A DNA stretch of 64,000 nucleotides from Sphingomonas bisphenolicum (lineage in GTDB: Bacteria > Pseudomonadota > Alphaproteobacteria > Sphingomonadales > Sphingomonadaceae): assembly GCF_024349785.1 (NCBI RefSeq), contig NZ_AP018819.1, forward strand, positions 1 through 64,000, written 5' to 3'. A program made the translations under genes and the position numbers. The stretch's first letter is position 1. Every line of letters begins with the position of its first letter. This document shows positions 1 to 8,571 of the stretch, one piece after another. The notes beneath the pieces were generated by a model, which saw only the letters and a list, made by a program, of their open reading frames with translations, was not told the origin of the DNA and ran no database searches.

Positions 1-554
1 GGATCGGCGAGCGAGGCTTCCAGCAAGGCGACCGCATCCGGCGCAAGCCGATCGCGGACTCGGGCCAACAGGGCCTCCAGATAGAGGTGTCGTTGCGAAC
101 GGACGAGGCGTTCCAGCTCCTTGCGCGACGGCCCATAGATACGGCGGTCGCGGCACCACAGGAAAACATGCTCGAGCATGGCATTGATCGGCTGCCCGCC
201 CGCACAAAGATCGTCGGAAATCCACCTCGACAACGCCCTGCGATCCGTCTGCGTCATACGGCGGAACCCGAGATGCCGCAAAATCTCCGCGCAATGCCGG
301 CGGGCGGTGCGCCCGGAAAAATCATAGTGGTTCACGGATTTGGCATCGAGACCAAGTTGCTCCGCCAGATACAAGACACCGTCGGAGGGTATCGACGCAT
401 GATCCGGCACAAAGAAGCCATGCCCGGCGAAAAATCTAAGCTGAACCGCCAATCCCAGTCGTGCCGTCTCCGCTTTGCCGGTCACGAACGCGATGTCCGA
501 AAAACTCAGGCTCCAGGAGCCGATCAGATCCCCACTCGAAACGCCAAGGCTCAT
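1..554 (-). CDS. tnpA: Tn3-family transposase, N-terminal part, cut by window edge
   Basis: This is the mirror copy of the first 185 or so residues of the transposase at 20940-23849, with the same start codon context and a purine-rich ribosome site. Only the N-terminal DNA-binding part is inside the window; the DDE catalytic region would lie to the left of position 1. Whether the second transposon copy is complete cannot be seen. Confidence 0.85.
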   Translation of the reverse strand, partial: MSLGVSSGDLIGSWSLSFSDIAFVTGKAETARLGLAVQLRFFAGHGFFVPDHASIPSDGVLYLAEQLGLDAKSVNHYDFSGRTARRHCAEILRHLGFRRMTQTDRRALSRWISDDLCAGGQPINAMLEHVFLWCRDRRIYGPSRKELERLVRSQRHLYLEALLARVRDRLAPDAVALLEASLAD

Positions 555-646
555 AACGCCGCTCCCTTATCGGAGCGGAACGTCGTTCCTCGCATGGGCG
601 ATCGTCAACAACAACCAGCCCGTTCCCGACGTGTTCTCCAAGATGA

Positions 647-676
647 CCAAAATCGCAGCTTCGGGCCGACTGGGCC
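647..676 (-). repeat. Terminal inverted repeat of the Tn3-family element (second copy)
   Basis: It is the mirror of the transposon end at 20818-20847 and begins GGCCCAGTCGGCCCG read from the outside of the element. It abuts the interrupted RHH gene. Confidence 0.85.
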
Positions 677-768
677 AAACTCATGCGCTTAAAGCCCTGC
701 TCGCTCTGTGCCTTGGCGCGTTTGCGCTGGGACAGCGTGGAGGGTTTGAGTTGCGTATGATTCGCCAT
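677..768 (-). pseudogene. 5' fragment of RHH gene, interrupted by transposon
   Basis: About 30 codons identical to the start of the intact gene at 25063-25302, ending where the transposon terminal repeat begins. The fragment lacks the two helices of the ribbon-helix-helix fold and should not be functional. It is the mirror copy of 20726-20817. Confidence 0.85.
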
Positions 769-1258
769 AATGCCCCGGCTTAAAGGACATTAAAGGTTCT
801 GGCAATTCAGTGCTGAAAAAATATGCTGGCGACTGAAAGACATATATAGAAAAGCGGTCTGCGTTTACGTCGAAGTCCGCAGTTCAAGAGCATCAACGAG
901 TGGCTTCTTGGGCCTACCAACTGAAAGAATCGAAGCTATAGCCTTACATTATCGAGCTACGCGCTACAGCCGTAATTTTCAAAATTGGTCGCCGCGATCT
1001 GATCGGCAATTAGCATCTTGGGGCCTGCGCTCGATCCTGCGAGCATTTACGGAATGGACGCCAAAGAGAATTACGCGGAAGCCTGATCTTGTCTCTCGCG
1101 CGTCACTTTCTTCTTTCAATCCGTTCGCTGCCACCCGTTATGCGCGCTCGCGCGCTCGGCCCGGCTCGTCCAAAAATGATGCTATAAACAATCATATTCG
1201 GCGTCATACCGCTTCCTTTCTCGCGCGCTCCGGCATATCCTCCGCAGCTACCCGGAAT
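769..1258. other. Divergent intergenic region between RHH gene and trbA
   Basis: No convincing gene is present in this 490-base stretch. It separates the divergent RHH/rep and trbA/trb transcription units, so it must hold promoters for both. GC-rich alternating stretches lie near 1140-1165 and a TATAAA box near 1182. In an IncP-like layout such a region could also hold replication sequences, but I see no iteron array. The same sequence recurs inverted at 20236-20725. Confidence 0.5.
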
Positions 1259-1271
1259 TTTAGCGGCTAAA
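1259..1271. promoter_or_regulatory. KorB-type operator upstream of trbA
   Basis: Perfect 13-bp palindrome TTTAGCGGCTAAA, identical to the RK2 KorB operator consensus, ending ten bases before the trbA start. Position suggests repression of trbA, and hence transfer, by the plasmid KorB. Confidence 0.85.
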
Positions 1272-1281
1272 ACCAACCCCC

Positions 1282-1683
1282 TTGCGGAAGAAAGAAACCG
1301 AACCTGTGTATCGGAAGGTTCTCGCGATTAACATTAACCGCTTCTTGGCCTTAAGACGGCTCAAGAAAAAAGACCTCGCGGAGAACGCGGGGCTGTCTGT
1401 GTCCTTCGTATCTGACGTTACAGCCGGTAAGGGAAACCCGTCGCTCGAAACAATCGCCGCCATCGCAAATGCTCTGGAAGTCCCGCTTGTCGCGCTACTG
1501 GAACCGCCGCCTATCGGCACCGATGGCTGGGACGCCAGCCTAGCCGATACCTTATCAAAAGAAGATAAAAAGCTGGGGCTTCCTCCCGGTTATAAGCGCG
1601 TTTCCGCTATCGTCACGGATCATCAAGCGTTTCAGATAGCACAATGGCACAAGGCTGCCCACGCTAAGTTGCGTCGGTCCTGA
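1282..1683 (+). CDS. trbA: TrbA-like transcriptional regulator of the trb operon
   Basis: A 133-residue DNA-binding protein. Residues 11-70 form a Cro/CI-type helix-turn-helix (LRRLKKKDLAENAGLS). The C-terminal 35 residues (PPGYKRVSAIVTDHQAFQ) resemble the C-terminal dimerisation tail of the KorA-like protein at 27797, which is the relation known between TrbA and KorA in RK2. It lies directly upstream of trbB, as in IncP plasmids, where TrbA represses tra and trb promoters. The TTG start at 1282 is the longest option; a GTG lies at 1306. A KorB operator precedes it. An identical copy lies at 19811-20212, so gene dosage is doubled. Confidence 0.82.
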   Translation: MRKKETEPVYRKVLAININRFLALRRLKKKDLAENAGLSVSFVSDVTAGKGNPSLETIAAIANALEVPLVALLEPPPIGTDGWDASLADTLSKEDKKLGLPPGYKRVSAIVTDHQAFQIAQWHKAAHAKLRRS

Positions 1684-1727
1684 CAATCCCCCCAATCTGA
1701 ACCTAATTCTTTGCAATCGTTCTGGTT

Positions 1728-1797
1728 GCCTCCATGAAAATTCCGGTATATCCCTTGCGTCCATTTTGTTTTGGCAGGGACGGTGCTTCATGGAGGC
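1728..1797 (+). promoter_or_regulatory. Inverted repeat overlapping the trbB start codon
   Basis: GCCTCCATGAA (1728-1738) and TTCATGGAGGC (1787-1797) are perfect 11-base complements separated by 48 bases. The second arm contains the trbB ATG. In RNA this would form a stem covering the start codon; in DNA it could be two operator half-sites for TrbA or another regulator. The trbA-trbB gap (1684-1789) also holds TATATC boxes but no clear promoter pair. Confidence 0.5.
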
Positions 1798-2755
1798 CAA
1801 GGGGGAACCCGCTCAAGATACGGTAAAAGAGCGTGCGAAGGAGATGCTTCGCCGCTCCATGCAACCGCTTATGTTGGATGCGCTTGCCGACCCCAAAACC
1901 GTTGAGCTGATCCTGAACGCCGATGGCAAGCTATGGCTGGAACGCCTTGGCGAACGCATGATCTGCATCGGTAAGGTCGCCCCAAGCCGGGCCGAGGCGA
2001 TCATCAAGGCGGTCGCTGGCTATCATAACAAGGAAGTGACGCGGGCCTCCCCGGTTCTGGAAGGCGAGTTTCCTATAGATGGCTCGCGCTTCGCCGGACA
2101 GATGCCCCCGGTCGTGCCCGCGCCGACCTTCGCCATCCGAAAACGCGCCGTGGCGATCTTTACCCTCGAACAATATGTGGAGGGCGGGATTATGACGGCG
2201 GAGCAATGCAGCCTCATCCATGAGGCTATCCGCGCGCACCGCAACATTCTGGTGATTGGCGGCACCGGCAGCGGCAAAACAACGCTAGTGAATGCCATTA
2301 TCAACGGGATGGTGGACGCGGACCCGACCGAACGGCTCGTAATCATTGAAGATACCGGCGAGATTCAATGCGCCGCTGAAAACTACGTCCAGTTCCACAC
2401 GTCCCCGCAAATCACCATGACGGCGCTGCTCAAAACCACGCTGCGGATGCGGCCCGATCGTATCCTAGTGGGCGAGGTGCGCGGCCCGGAAGCCCTCGAC
2501 CTGCTCATGGCGTGGAACACCGGCCACGAGGGCGGAGCGGCCACGCTGCACGCCAACAACGCCGAAGCGGGCCTTAGCAGGCTCCAAATGCTCATCAGTA
2601 TGCACCCCGATTCACCACGGCCGATTGAGCCGCTGATTGGTGATGCGGTGCATTTGATCGTCCACATCGCGCGCACGCCAGAGGGTCGCCGCATTGAAAG
2701 CCTGCTGGAAGTCGGGGGCTTCGTGGATGGGAAATACATTTTGCGCAAACTGTGA
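1790..2755 (+). CDS. trbB: TrbB, VirB11-type secretion ATPase
   Basis: A 321-residue cytoplasmic hexameric ATPase that powers pilus assembly and DNA transfer. Seen directly: Walker [11 protein letters not shown] near residue 165, the Asp-box IIEDTGEIQ, the Walker B-like region around [15 protein letters not shown], and the His-box [13 protein letters not shown]. Length matches the family. ATG 1790 is chosen over an upstream TTG (1766) because a purine-rich site (ggcaggga) sits just before it. It opens the trb operon, followed after 13 bases by trbC. The start codon lies in an inverted repeat. The first 335 bases are duplicated at 19370-19704. Confidence 0.93.
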   Translation: MEAKGEPAQDTVKERAKEMLRRSMQPLMLDALADPKTVELILNADGKLWLERLGERMICIGKVAPSRAEAIIKAVAGYHNKEVTRASPVLEGEFPIDGSRFAGQMPPVVPAPTFAIRKRAVAIFTLEQYVEGGIMTAEQCSLIHEAIRAHRNILVIGGTGSGKTTLVNAIINGMVDADPTERLVIIEDTGEIQCAAENYVQFHTSPQITMTALLKTTLRMRPDRILVGEVRGPEALDLLMAWNTGHEGGAATLHANNAEAGLSRLQMLISMHPDSPRPIEPLIGDAVHLIVHIARTPEGRRIESLLEVGGFVDGKYILRKL

Positions 2756-2768
2756 AGGAGCATGACAT

Positions 2769-3149
2769 ATGACGTTGTTTTGGAATGACGCCGCCGCCCG
2801 CCGTAAGGCGCTCATATGGGGTATGCTGGGGCTGGCGCTCGTCATGCTCCTGCTCTGGCCTCACGCGGCTTGGGCCTCGGATACCACGGGCGGCCTGCCT
2901 TACGAATCCTATCTGACCAAGGTGCGCCAGTCGATGACCGGCACCGTCGGTTATACCTTCGCCCTCGTCGGCATCGTCGTTGCCGGTGGTGTCCTGATCT
3001 TCGGCGGCGATCTCAACGGCTTTGTGCGAACGCTGTTGCTGATCGTCCTCGTCGCCTCGATGCTCGTCGGCGCTAACTCGGTCCTGTCCTCCATCACGGG
3101 CGGCGGTGCGGTGATTACCGGCACCGCTTCGCCCGCGCTGGCAGGCTAA
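2769..3149 (+). CDS. trbC: TrbC, VirB2-type pilin precursor
   Basis: A 126-residue precursor with a long N-terminal signal (about residues 15-37, ending HAAWA) followed by two hydrophobic segments, the layout of VirB2/TrbC pilins. The motif [16 protein letters not shown] precedes the first mature membrane helix. In RK2 the TrbC pilin is trimmed and cyclised by the peptidase TraF; the traF homologue at 37140 could do the same here. AAGGAG precedes the start. It lies between trbB and trbD, as in other IncP-type operons. Confidence 0.88.
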   Translation: MTLFWNDAAARRKALIWGMLGLALVMLLLWPHAAWASDTTGGLPYESYLTKVRQSMTGTVGYTFALVGIVVAGGVLIFGGDLNGFVRTLLLIVLVASMLVGANSVLSSITGGGAVITGTASPALAG

Positions 3150-3167
3150 AGGGGAGGGCCGGTCAAC

Positions 3168-3500
3168 ATGGCTCTGCGATCAGTGCCTATTCGCCGCTCT
3201 GGCGTCCGCAACAATCTGTTTTTGGGTGGGGACCGCGAGCTGGTCATGCTCACGGGCCTAGCGTCGATGGCGCTGATCGTTCCGGCCATCAATTCCTTGA
3301 AGGCGTGGGCCGCTGGCCTGCTGATCTGGTTTGCAGGCGTGTGGGCCTGTCGTCTCATGGCGAAATCGGACCCGCTGATGCGGTTCGTTTACATGCGGCA
3401 CCGCACCTATCGCCCCTACTACCCGGCCCACTCCACGCCCTTCCGCAAGAACGGCCGCCTGCAATTCCGCCGCTACCGGCAACCGGGGAAGAAAAAATGA
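3168..3500 (+). CDS. trbD: TrbD, VirB3-type membrane protein
   Basis: A 110-residue protein with two central hydrophobic segments (about residues 25-60) and a basic C-terminus rich in Arg and Tyr, as in VirB3/TrbD. In the family it sits in the inner membrane and partners the VirB4 ATPase. Its stop overlaps the trbE start in an ATGA arrangement, showing translational coupling. Confidence 0.87.
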   Translation: MALRSVPIRRSGVRNNLFLGGDRELVMLTGLASMALIVPAINSLKAWAAGLLIWFAGVWACRLMAKSDPLMRFVYMRHRTYRPYYPAHSTPFRKNGRLQFRRYRQPGKKK

Positions 3501-6076
3501 TCCAGACAATCGCTGTCGTCATAGCGATCTTCGGGGCGGCCCTGCTCGCGGTCCTCGCCTTTGCGTCCTTCGCCAACGCGGCCGAACGCAAGCTGGCCCG
3601 GTATCGCTCCAAGGATGAAGGGCTTGCCGATCTGCTCAACTATGGGGCGATGGTCGATGATGGCGTAATCGTCGGCAAGAACGGCTCGTTCATGGCCGCG
3701 TGGATTTATGAGGGCGACGATAACGCCAGCTCCACCGACCGCCAGCGCGATATGGTCAGCTTTCGGATCAACCAAGCTCTCGCCGGGCTGGGCAATGGCT
3801 GGATGATCCACGTTGACGCGCCGCGCCGCCCTGCTGCCGCCTACTCGGCTGCGGGTCTGTCGCATTTTCCTGACCCGGTGACGGACGCCATAGATCAGGA
3901 AAGGCGCGAATTATTCCAGTCCCTCGGCACCATGTATGAGGGCTATTTCGTCATTACCGCGACCTATTTCCCTCCGGTCATAGCGGAGCAAAAGTTTGTC
4001 GAGCTGATGTTTGACGACGATCGGGAGCGGCCGAACAACAAGCAACGCACGGCCGACCTGGTTGAACGCTTCAAGCGCGAAATCACCACATTTGAAAGCC
4101 GTCTGTCCTCGGCCGTGAAGCTGACCCGCCTTCGCGCTCACAAGGTCGAAAATGAGGACGGCTCGACCGTGACGCACGACGACTTTTTGCGGTGGCTGCA
4201 ATTCTGCGTCACCGGCAAAAATCAGCCGGTCGTGCTGCCCTCGAACCCGATGTATCTCGATTCCATCATCGGCGGTGTCGAAATGTGGACGGGCGTAATC
4301 CCGCGCATCGGCAACAAGTTCGTCCAGACGGTAGCGATCGAAGGTTTCCCGATGGAATCGACGCCGGGCATCCTCTCGGCGCTGGGCGAGCTGCCGATTG
4401 AATATCGCTGGTCCACGCGGTTCATATTTATGGACCTCCATGAAGCTGTGAAACACCTTGAGGATTTCCGCAAAAAGTGGCGGCAAAAGGTTCGCGGCTT
4501 CTTCGATCAGGTTTTCCAGACCAACAGCGGCAAGATAGATCAGGACGCCCTTTCGATGGTGGCCGATGCCGATAATGCGCTGGAGGAAGTCAACTCCGGC
4601 CTTATCGCACAAGGATACTATACCGGCGTCGTCGTCCTGACGGACGAAAGCCGCGATAAGGTAGAACAGGCCGCGCGCCAGCTTGAAAAGGCTATCAACG
4701 CACTCGGTTTCGCGGCCCGTATCGAGACGGTGAACAACCTAGAGGCGTTCTTGGGCACGCTGCCGGGGCATGGCGTCGAAAACGTCCGCCGCCCGATCAT
4801 CAACACCATGAACCTAGCCGACCTGATGCCGACCAGCTCGATATGGACCGGCCTCGATCATGCGCCGTGCCCGATGTATCCGCCCAGCTCGCCCCCGCTC
4901 ATGTCTGGCGTCACCAACGGCTCCACGCCGTTCCGGCTCAATCTCCACGTCCGCGACGTGGGGCATAGCTTCATCTTCGGCCCCACGGGCGCAGGCAAGT
5001 CAACGCTGCTCGGCCTGCTCGCCGCCCAGCTCCGCCGCTATCCCGGCATGTCCATTTTCGCGTTCGACAAGGGCCTGTCGCTCTACCCGCTGGCGAAGGC
5101 GGTGGGCGGGGCGCATTTCACTGTCGCCGGGGATGACGAAAAGCTCGCCTTCTGCCCGCTCCAATTCCTCGAAACCAAGTCCGATCGCGCATGGGCAATG
5201 GATTGGATCGACACAATCCTAGCCCTCAACGGCGTGGCGACCACGCCCGCGCAACGCAACGAAATCGGCAACGCCATCGTCAACATGCACGCCAGCGGGG
5301 GCAAAACCCTCTCTGAATTTGTGGTCACGATTCAGGATGAAACGGTGCGCGAGGCGATCCGCACCTACACGGTGGACGGCTCTATGGGCCATCTTCTCGA
5401 TGCGGAACATGACGGCCTGAGCCTGTCGGAATTTACCGTGTTTGAAGTCGAGGAGCTGATGAACCTCGGTGAAAAATACGCGCTGCCGGTCCTCCTCTAT
5501 CTTTTCCGGCGTATCGAGCGATCTTTGAAGGGCCAGCCTGCCGCGATCATCCTTGATGAAGCATGGATTATGCTGGGGCATCCCGCCTTCCGGGCCAAAA
5601 TCCGCGAATGGCTCCGGGTGCTGCGCAAGTCCAACTGCCTTGTTCTCATGGCAACGCAAAGCCTGTCTGACGCCGCAAATTCGGGCATCCTTGACGTTAT
5701 CGTGGAGTCCACCGCGACCAAGATTTTCCTGCCGAACGTCTATGCGCGCGATGACGATACCGCCCAACTCTACAGACGCATGGGCCTCAATACACGCCAG
5801 ATTGAAATCTTGGCGACGGCCATCCCCAAGCGCCAATATTACTATCTCTCGGAACAGGGGCGGCGGCTCTTTGAGCTGGCGCTAGGCCCCGTGGCCCTGT
5901 CCTTCGTCGGCGCGACCGACAAGGAATCCATCGCCACCATTAAGGCCCTTGAAGCGGCCTATGGCCCGGCATGGGTCAACGAGTGGCTGGCCATCCGTGG
6001 CGTCGAATCCACCATCAATATCGGCCGCGCGGCGGCGGCCCCCTATACCTCGGAGAAGCTGCATGAGTCTGTTTGA
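3497..6076 (+). CDS. trbE: TrbE, VirB4-type conjugation ATPase
   Basis: An 859-residue inner-membrane-associated ATPase. An N-terminal hydrophobic helix (residues 2-25) is followed by the CagE/VirB4 N-terminal domain. The C-terminal half has Walker A FGPTGAGKSTLLGLL (near residue 495) and Walker B AAIILDEAWIML (near 685). The start at 3497 is chosen because it overlaps the trbD stop (ATGA); the frame is open further upstream but that part shadows trbD. It overlaps trbF by 14 bases. In the family it drives pilin movement and substrate transfer. Confidence 0.94.
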   Translation: MIQTIAVVIAIFGAALLAVLAFASFANAAERKLARYRSKDEGLADLLNYGAMVDDGVIVGKNGSFMAAWIYEGDDNASSTDRQRDMVSFRINQALAGLGNGWMIHVDAPRRPAAAYSAAGLSHFPDPVTDAIDQERRELFQSLGTMYEGYFVITATYFPPVIAEQKFVELMFDDDRERPNNKQRTADLVERFKREITTFESRLSSAVKLTRLRAHKVENEDGSTVTHDDFLRWLQFCVTGKNQPVVLPSNPMYLDSIIGGVEMWTGVIPRIGNKFVQTVAIEGFPMESTPGILSALGELPIEYRWSTRFIFMDLHEAVKHLEDFRKKWRQKVRGFFDQVFQTNSGKIDQDALSMVADADNALEEVNSGLIAQGYYTGVVVLTDESRDKVEQAARQLEKAINALGFAARIETVNNLEAFLGTLPGHGVENVRRPIINTMNLADLMPTSSIWTGLDHAPCPMYPPSSPPLMSGVTNGSTPFRLNLHVRDVGHSFIFGPTGAGKSTLLGLLAAQLRRYPGMSIFAFDKGLSLYPLAKAVGGAHFTVAGDDEKLAFCPLQFLETKSDRAWAMDWIDTILALNGVATTPAQRNEIGNAIVNMHASGGKTLSEFVVTIQDETVREAIRTYTVDGSMGHLLDAEHDGLSLSEFTVFEVEELMNLGEKYALPVLLYLFRRIERSLKGQPAAIILDEAWIMLGHPAFRAKIREWLRVLRKSNCLVLMATQSLSDAANSGILDVIVESTATKIFLPNVYARDDDTAQLYRRMGLNTRQIEILATAIPKRQYYYLSEQGRRLFELALGPVALSFVGATDKESIATIKALEAAYGPAWVNEWLAIRGVESTINIGRAAAAPYTSEKLHESV

Positions 6077-6782
6077 CAAGCTGCGGGGGCGGCGAGCTGC
6101 GGAAAGCGCCCCGGTTGATCCCAACCCCTACCTGAACGCGCGGCGGCAATGGAATGAGCATGTGGGCGGCATCGCTGCCTCGCGGCGCTTGTGGCAGACT
6201 ATGGCAATCCTTTCGATGCTGATCGTCCTCGCCGCTGTCGGCGGCATCATAGCGATTGGCAGTCAGTCGAAATTCATCCCTTACGTGGTCCGCGTGGACT
6301 CGCTGGGGGACGCGATAGCGACCCAGCGGGCCGATGTGGCTTCGCCGGTCGATGCGCGCGTGGTGCAAGCGCAAGTCGGCTCCTTCATCCAGTCGGCCCG
6401 CATGGTGACGGCTGACGTTGAACTCCAAAAGCAAGCCATTTTCCGGGTCTATGGGATGCTCGCGCCGAACGATCCGGCGTTGGCAAAGATGACCGACTAT
6501 CTCAACGGCAATCCCGACAATACGCCTTTCGCCCGCGCGGCGCGGGAAACCGTGTCGGTCGAAATCGCCTCGGTAATTCAGCAAACCAAGACCTCTTGGC
6601 AGGTCGATTGGACCGAGACGGAGCGCGATCGGCAAGGCCAGCCTATCCAGCCTCCGGCGAAAATGCGCGCGCTCGTCACGATCCGCGTTGCGCCGCCCAG
6701 CTCGGCCACCACGGAGGAACAAATTAAGCAAAACCCCTTGGGCGTGTTCGTCCAAGATTTCTCTTGGTCGCGCACACTCTGA
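6063..6782 (+). CDS. trbF: TrbF, VirB8-type assembly factor
   Basis: A 239-residue bitopic inner-membrane protein: short cytoplasmic N-terminus, one membrane helix at about residues 43-63 (MAILSMLIVLAAVGGIIA), then a periplasmic domain with the VirB8 pattern (FIPYVVRVDSLGDA and PANDPA-type turn region). Start 6063 fits the known family length and overlaps trbE, whereas the frame upstream lies inside trbE. In type IV secretion it nucleates the inner-membrane complex. Confidence 0.9.
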   Translation: MSLFDKLRGRRAAESAPVDPNPYLNARRQWNEHVGGIAASRRLWQTMAILSMLIVLAAVGGIIAIGSQSKFIPYVVRVDSLGDAIATQRADVASPVDARVVQAQVGSFIQSARMVTADVELQKQAIFRVYGMLAPNDPALAKMTDYLNGNPDNTPFARAARETVSVEIASVIQQTKTSWQVDWTETERDRQGQPIQPPAKMRALVTIRVAPPSSATTEEQIKQNPLGVFVQDFSWSRTL

Positions 6783-6799
6783 TGGGAGGGACAATCAAC

Positions 6800-7783
6800 A
6801 TGAAGAAGATCGCCTATTTCGCCGCCGCCCTCGCGGCGCTGCCTTCGATCGCGTCCGCGCAGGACGGCCCGCCGCTTCCCGACGACATGCCGCCCGCGAA
6901 CGCGCCCATGCCTGCCGGGGGAGGGGCGCAAGTAGATCCCAATGCCTATATCAGCCCGCGCAATCCGAACCTGACGCGCACCCAGCGCGAGGGTCTGTCG
7001 ATCGCGCGGCGCTGGCAGGCGGAAAGCGCCGAAGGCATCAAGCCGGTGCCGGGCACCGAAGGCGCGGTATTGTTCGCCTTCGGCACCTCCGAACCCTCCG
7101 TGGTCTGTGCTGTGCTGCAAATCTGCGATGTGCAGTTGCAGCCGGGCGAGAACATCAATTCGGTCAACGTGGGCGATAGCGCCCGCTGGCTGATCGAACC
7201 GGCCGTTTCCAATTCCGGGCCGAACGAAACCCAGCATCTTATCATCAAGCCGCTCGATGCGAACTTGAATACAACGCTGATCGTGACGACCGATCGCCGC
7301 ACCTACCATATCCGGTTGGTGTCGCACCGGACGCAATTCATGTCGCGGGTGGCGTTCACCTATCCCGATGAAGCGCAAGCCAAATGGGCCGCTTTCCGCG
7401 CTCGATCGGACACGGCGCGCGCCGAAAACACGATGGCGGTGCCCGATGGCGCGCGCGGGACGGGCAGGGGAGGGAGCGAATATCTCTCCAATCTCGATTT
7501 CCACTATAGCGTTGACGGCCGCGCACGCTGGAAGCCCGTCCGGGTTTACAATGATGGCGTCAAAACCATCATCGAAATGCCGCACGCGATGGAGCAGACG
7601 GAAGCGCCATCGCTGCTGATCGTCCGGGCCGGGGGCAGCGTCTCCAAGGCGGCTGATACCTCCATCGTCAATTACCGGCTCCAAGATGGCCGCTACATTG
7701 TCGATCAGATTTTTGACCAAGCGGTCCTCATCTCCGGTGTCGGCAAGCGCCAAGAGCGCGTCACCATCACAAGGGGGGGCTGA
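6800..7783 (+). CDS. trbG: TrbG, VirB9-type outer complex protein
   Basis: A 327-residue secreted protein. A signal peptide (residues 1-19, cleavage after SIASA) is followed by a Pro-rich linker and the VirB9/TrbG fold: GAVLFAFGTSEPSVVCAVLQICDVQLQPGE in the N-terminal half and the conserved tail around YIVDQIFDQAVLISGVG. Two cysteines in that stretch may form a disulfide. Start 6800 follows a good GGGAGGG site. Its role is building the outer ring of the core complex with TrbH and TrbI. Confidence 0.9.
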   Translation: MKKIAYFAAALAALPSIASAQDGPPLPDDMPPANAPMPAGGGAQVDPNAYISPRNPNLTRTQREGLSIARRWQAESAEGIKPVPGTEGAVLFAFGTSEPSVVCAVLQICDVQLQPGENINSVNVGDSARWLIEPAVSNSGPNETQHLIIKPLDANLNTTLIVTTDRRTYHIRLVSHRTQFMSRVAFTYPDEAQAKWAAFRARSDTARAENTMAVPDGARGTGRGGSEYLSNLDFHYSVDGRARWKPVRVYNDGVKTIIEMPHAMEQTEAPSLLIVRAGGSVSKAADTSIVNYRLQDGRYIVDQIFDQAVLISGVGKRQERVTITRGG

Positions 7784-7785
7784 TC

Positions 7786-8559
7786 GTGCGCGGTGCGATT
7801 TTTGTATCAGTGGCTTTCCTGCTTACGAGCTGCGCGGGCGTTTCGCACCGGGACAGCTTCGCCGTTCCGGCTCCTCCCGATCAGGCCCAAGCCCTCGTTG
7901 ACGATTCCGTGGCGGAGCTGGTGAAACTCTACCCGCCTGCGATTAGCCGGGTGCTGATCCCGACTACCGGGGGCGGGGCCTATGGTGACGGCTTGCGCTC
8001 CTCGATGCGCCAAGCAGGCTATGCGGTGATTGAGGCGGGCAAGGGCGTGAAGCCCGATCCTGCGGCCACGCCGTTGCGCTATTACGTCGATCAGCCAATT
8101 GCCGATTCCTACCGCGTGACGCTGCGGGTCGGCGCGCAAACTTTCTCCCGCATCTATGGCGTGGATGAAAAGGGTATCTACCCGTCTGCCGGGTGGGCGC
8201 TCGATCTGACCGGCGCAACGCCGGAGCTGATCGAACGGGCGAACCGGCCCGTAGCGCCTGCCGCACCTCCTCCCGTTCCGTCGCCCGTCGCCAGCACGCA
8301 ACCCGGCTTCGGCGGCAATGGAACAGAGGCCGGAACGTGGTCTGTCAGCCTGACGGGCTTCTCCTCCGAAAGCGCAGCACGCGCCTATTGGCGCGCGACG
8401 GCGCGCCTTCGCCCTTCGTGGGCGAGCGTGACGCCGCGCTTTGTCCAAAACGGACGCTCTCACGGCATCCAATTCGGACAGTTTCAATCCAGCGCGACGG
8501 CGCGCGCCAAGTGCAAGGGCATCCGTGCCGCGCGCTGTGGCGTCGTCAAGGCCGGGTAA
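7786..8559 (+). CDS. trbH: TrbH-like lipoprotein with a C-terminal SPOR-like domain
   Basis: A 257-residue lipoprotein with a GTG start preceded by a G-rich site. The lipobox is LTSC at residues 13-16. The middle part (LYPPAISRVLIPTT... YGDGLRSSMRQAGYAV) matches the pattern of IncP TrbH, an outer-membrane lipoprotein of the core complex. After a Pro-rich linker (about residues 165-185), the last 75 residues (WSVSLTGFSSESAARAYW ... GIQFGQFQSSATARAKC) have the two-repeat layout of a SPOR peptidoglycan-binding domain, not part of RK2 TrbH. The domain call is by eye. Confidence 0.78.
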   Translation: MRGAIFVSVAFLLTSCAGVSHRDSFAVPAPPDQAQALVDDSVAELVKLYPPAISRVLIPTTGGGAYGDGLRSSMRQAGYAVIEAGKGVKPDPAATPLRYYVDQPIADSYRVTLRVGAQTFSRIYGVDEKGIYPSAGWALDLTGATPELIERANRPVAPAAPPPVPSPVASTQPGFGGNGTEAGTWSVSLTGFSSESAARAYWRATARLRPSWASVTPRFVQNGRSHGIQFGQFQSSATARAKCKGIRAARCGVVKAG

Positions 8560-8571
8560 GGGGGTAAGTTT

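Larger units (their letters stand above)
1..2124. repeat. Left arm of a 2.1-kb inverted duplication
   Basis: This stretch is the reverse complement of 19370-21493 (position x matches 21494 minus x). The encoded proteins are identical in the two arms, and both junctions were checked by eye. It carries the left end of the Tn3-family element, the broken RHH gene, the intergenic region, trbA and the first 335 bases of trbB. The arm runs off the window at position 1, so the full duplication may be longer. On the inner side, this arm continues into intact trbB while the other stops at an IS6100 end. Confidence 0.93.

Noticed and set aside
908..1270. 120-codon open frame (and its mirror at 20224-20586)
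   Set aside because: Composition is Arg/Ser-rich without any domain, it has no ribosome site, and it spans the trbA promoter and KorB operator region between divergent genes.
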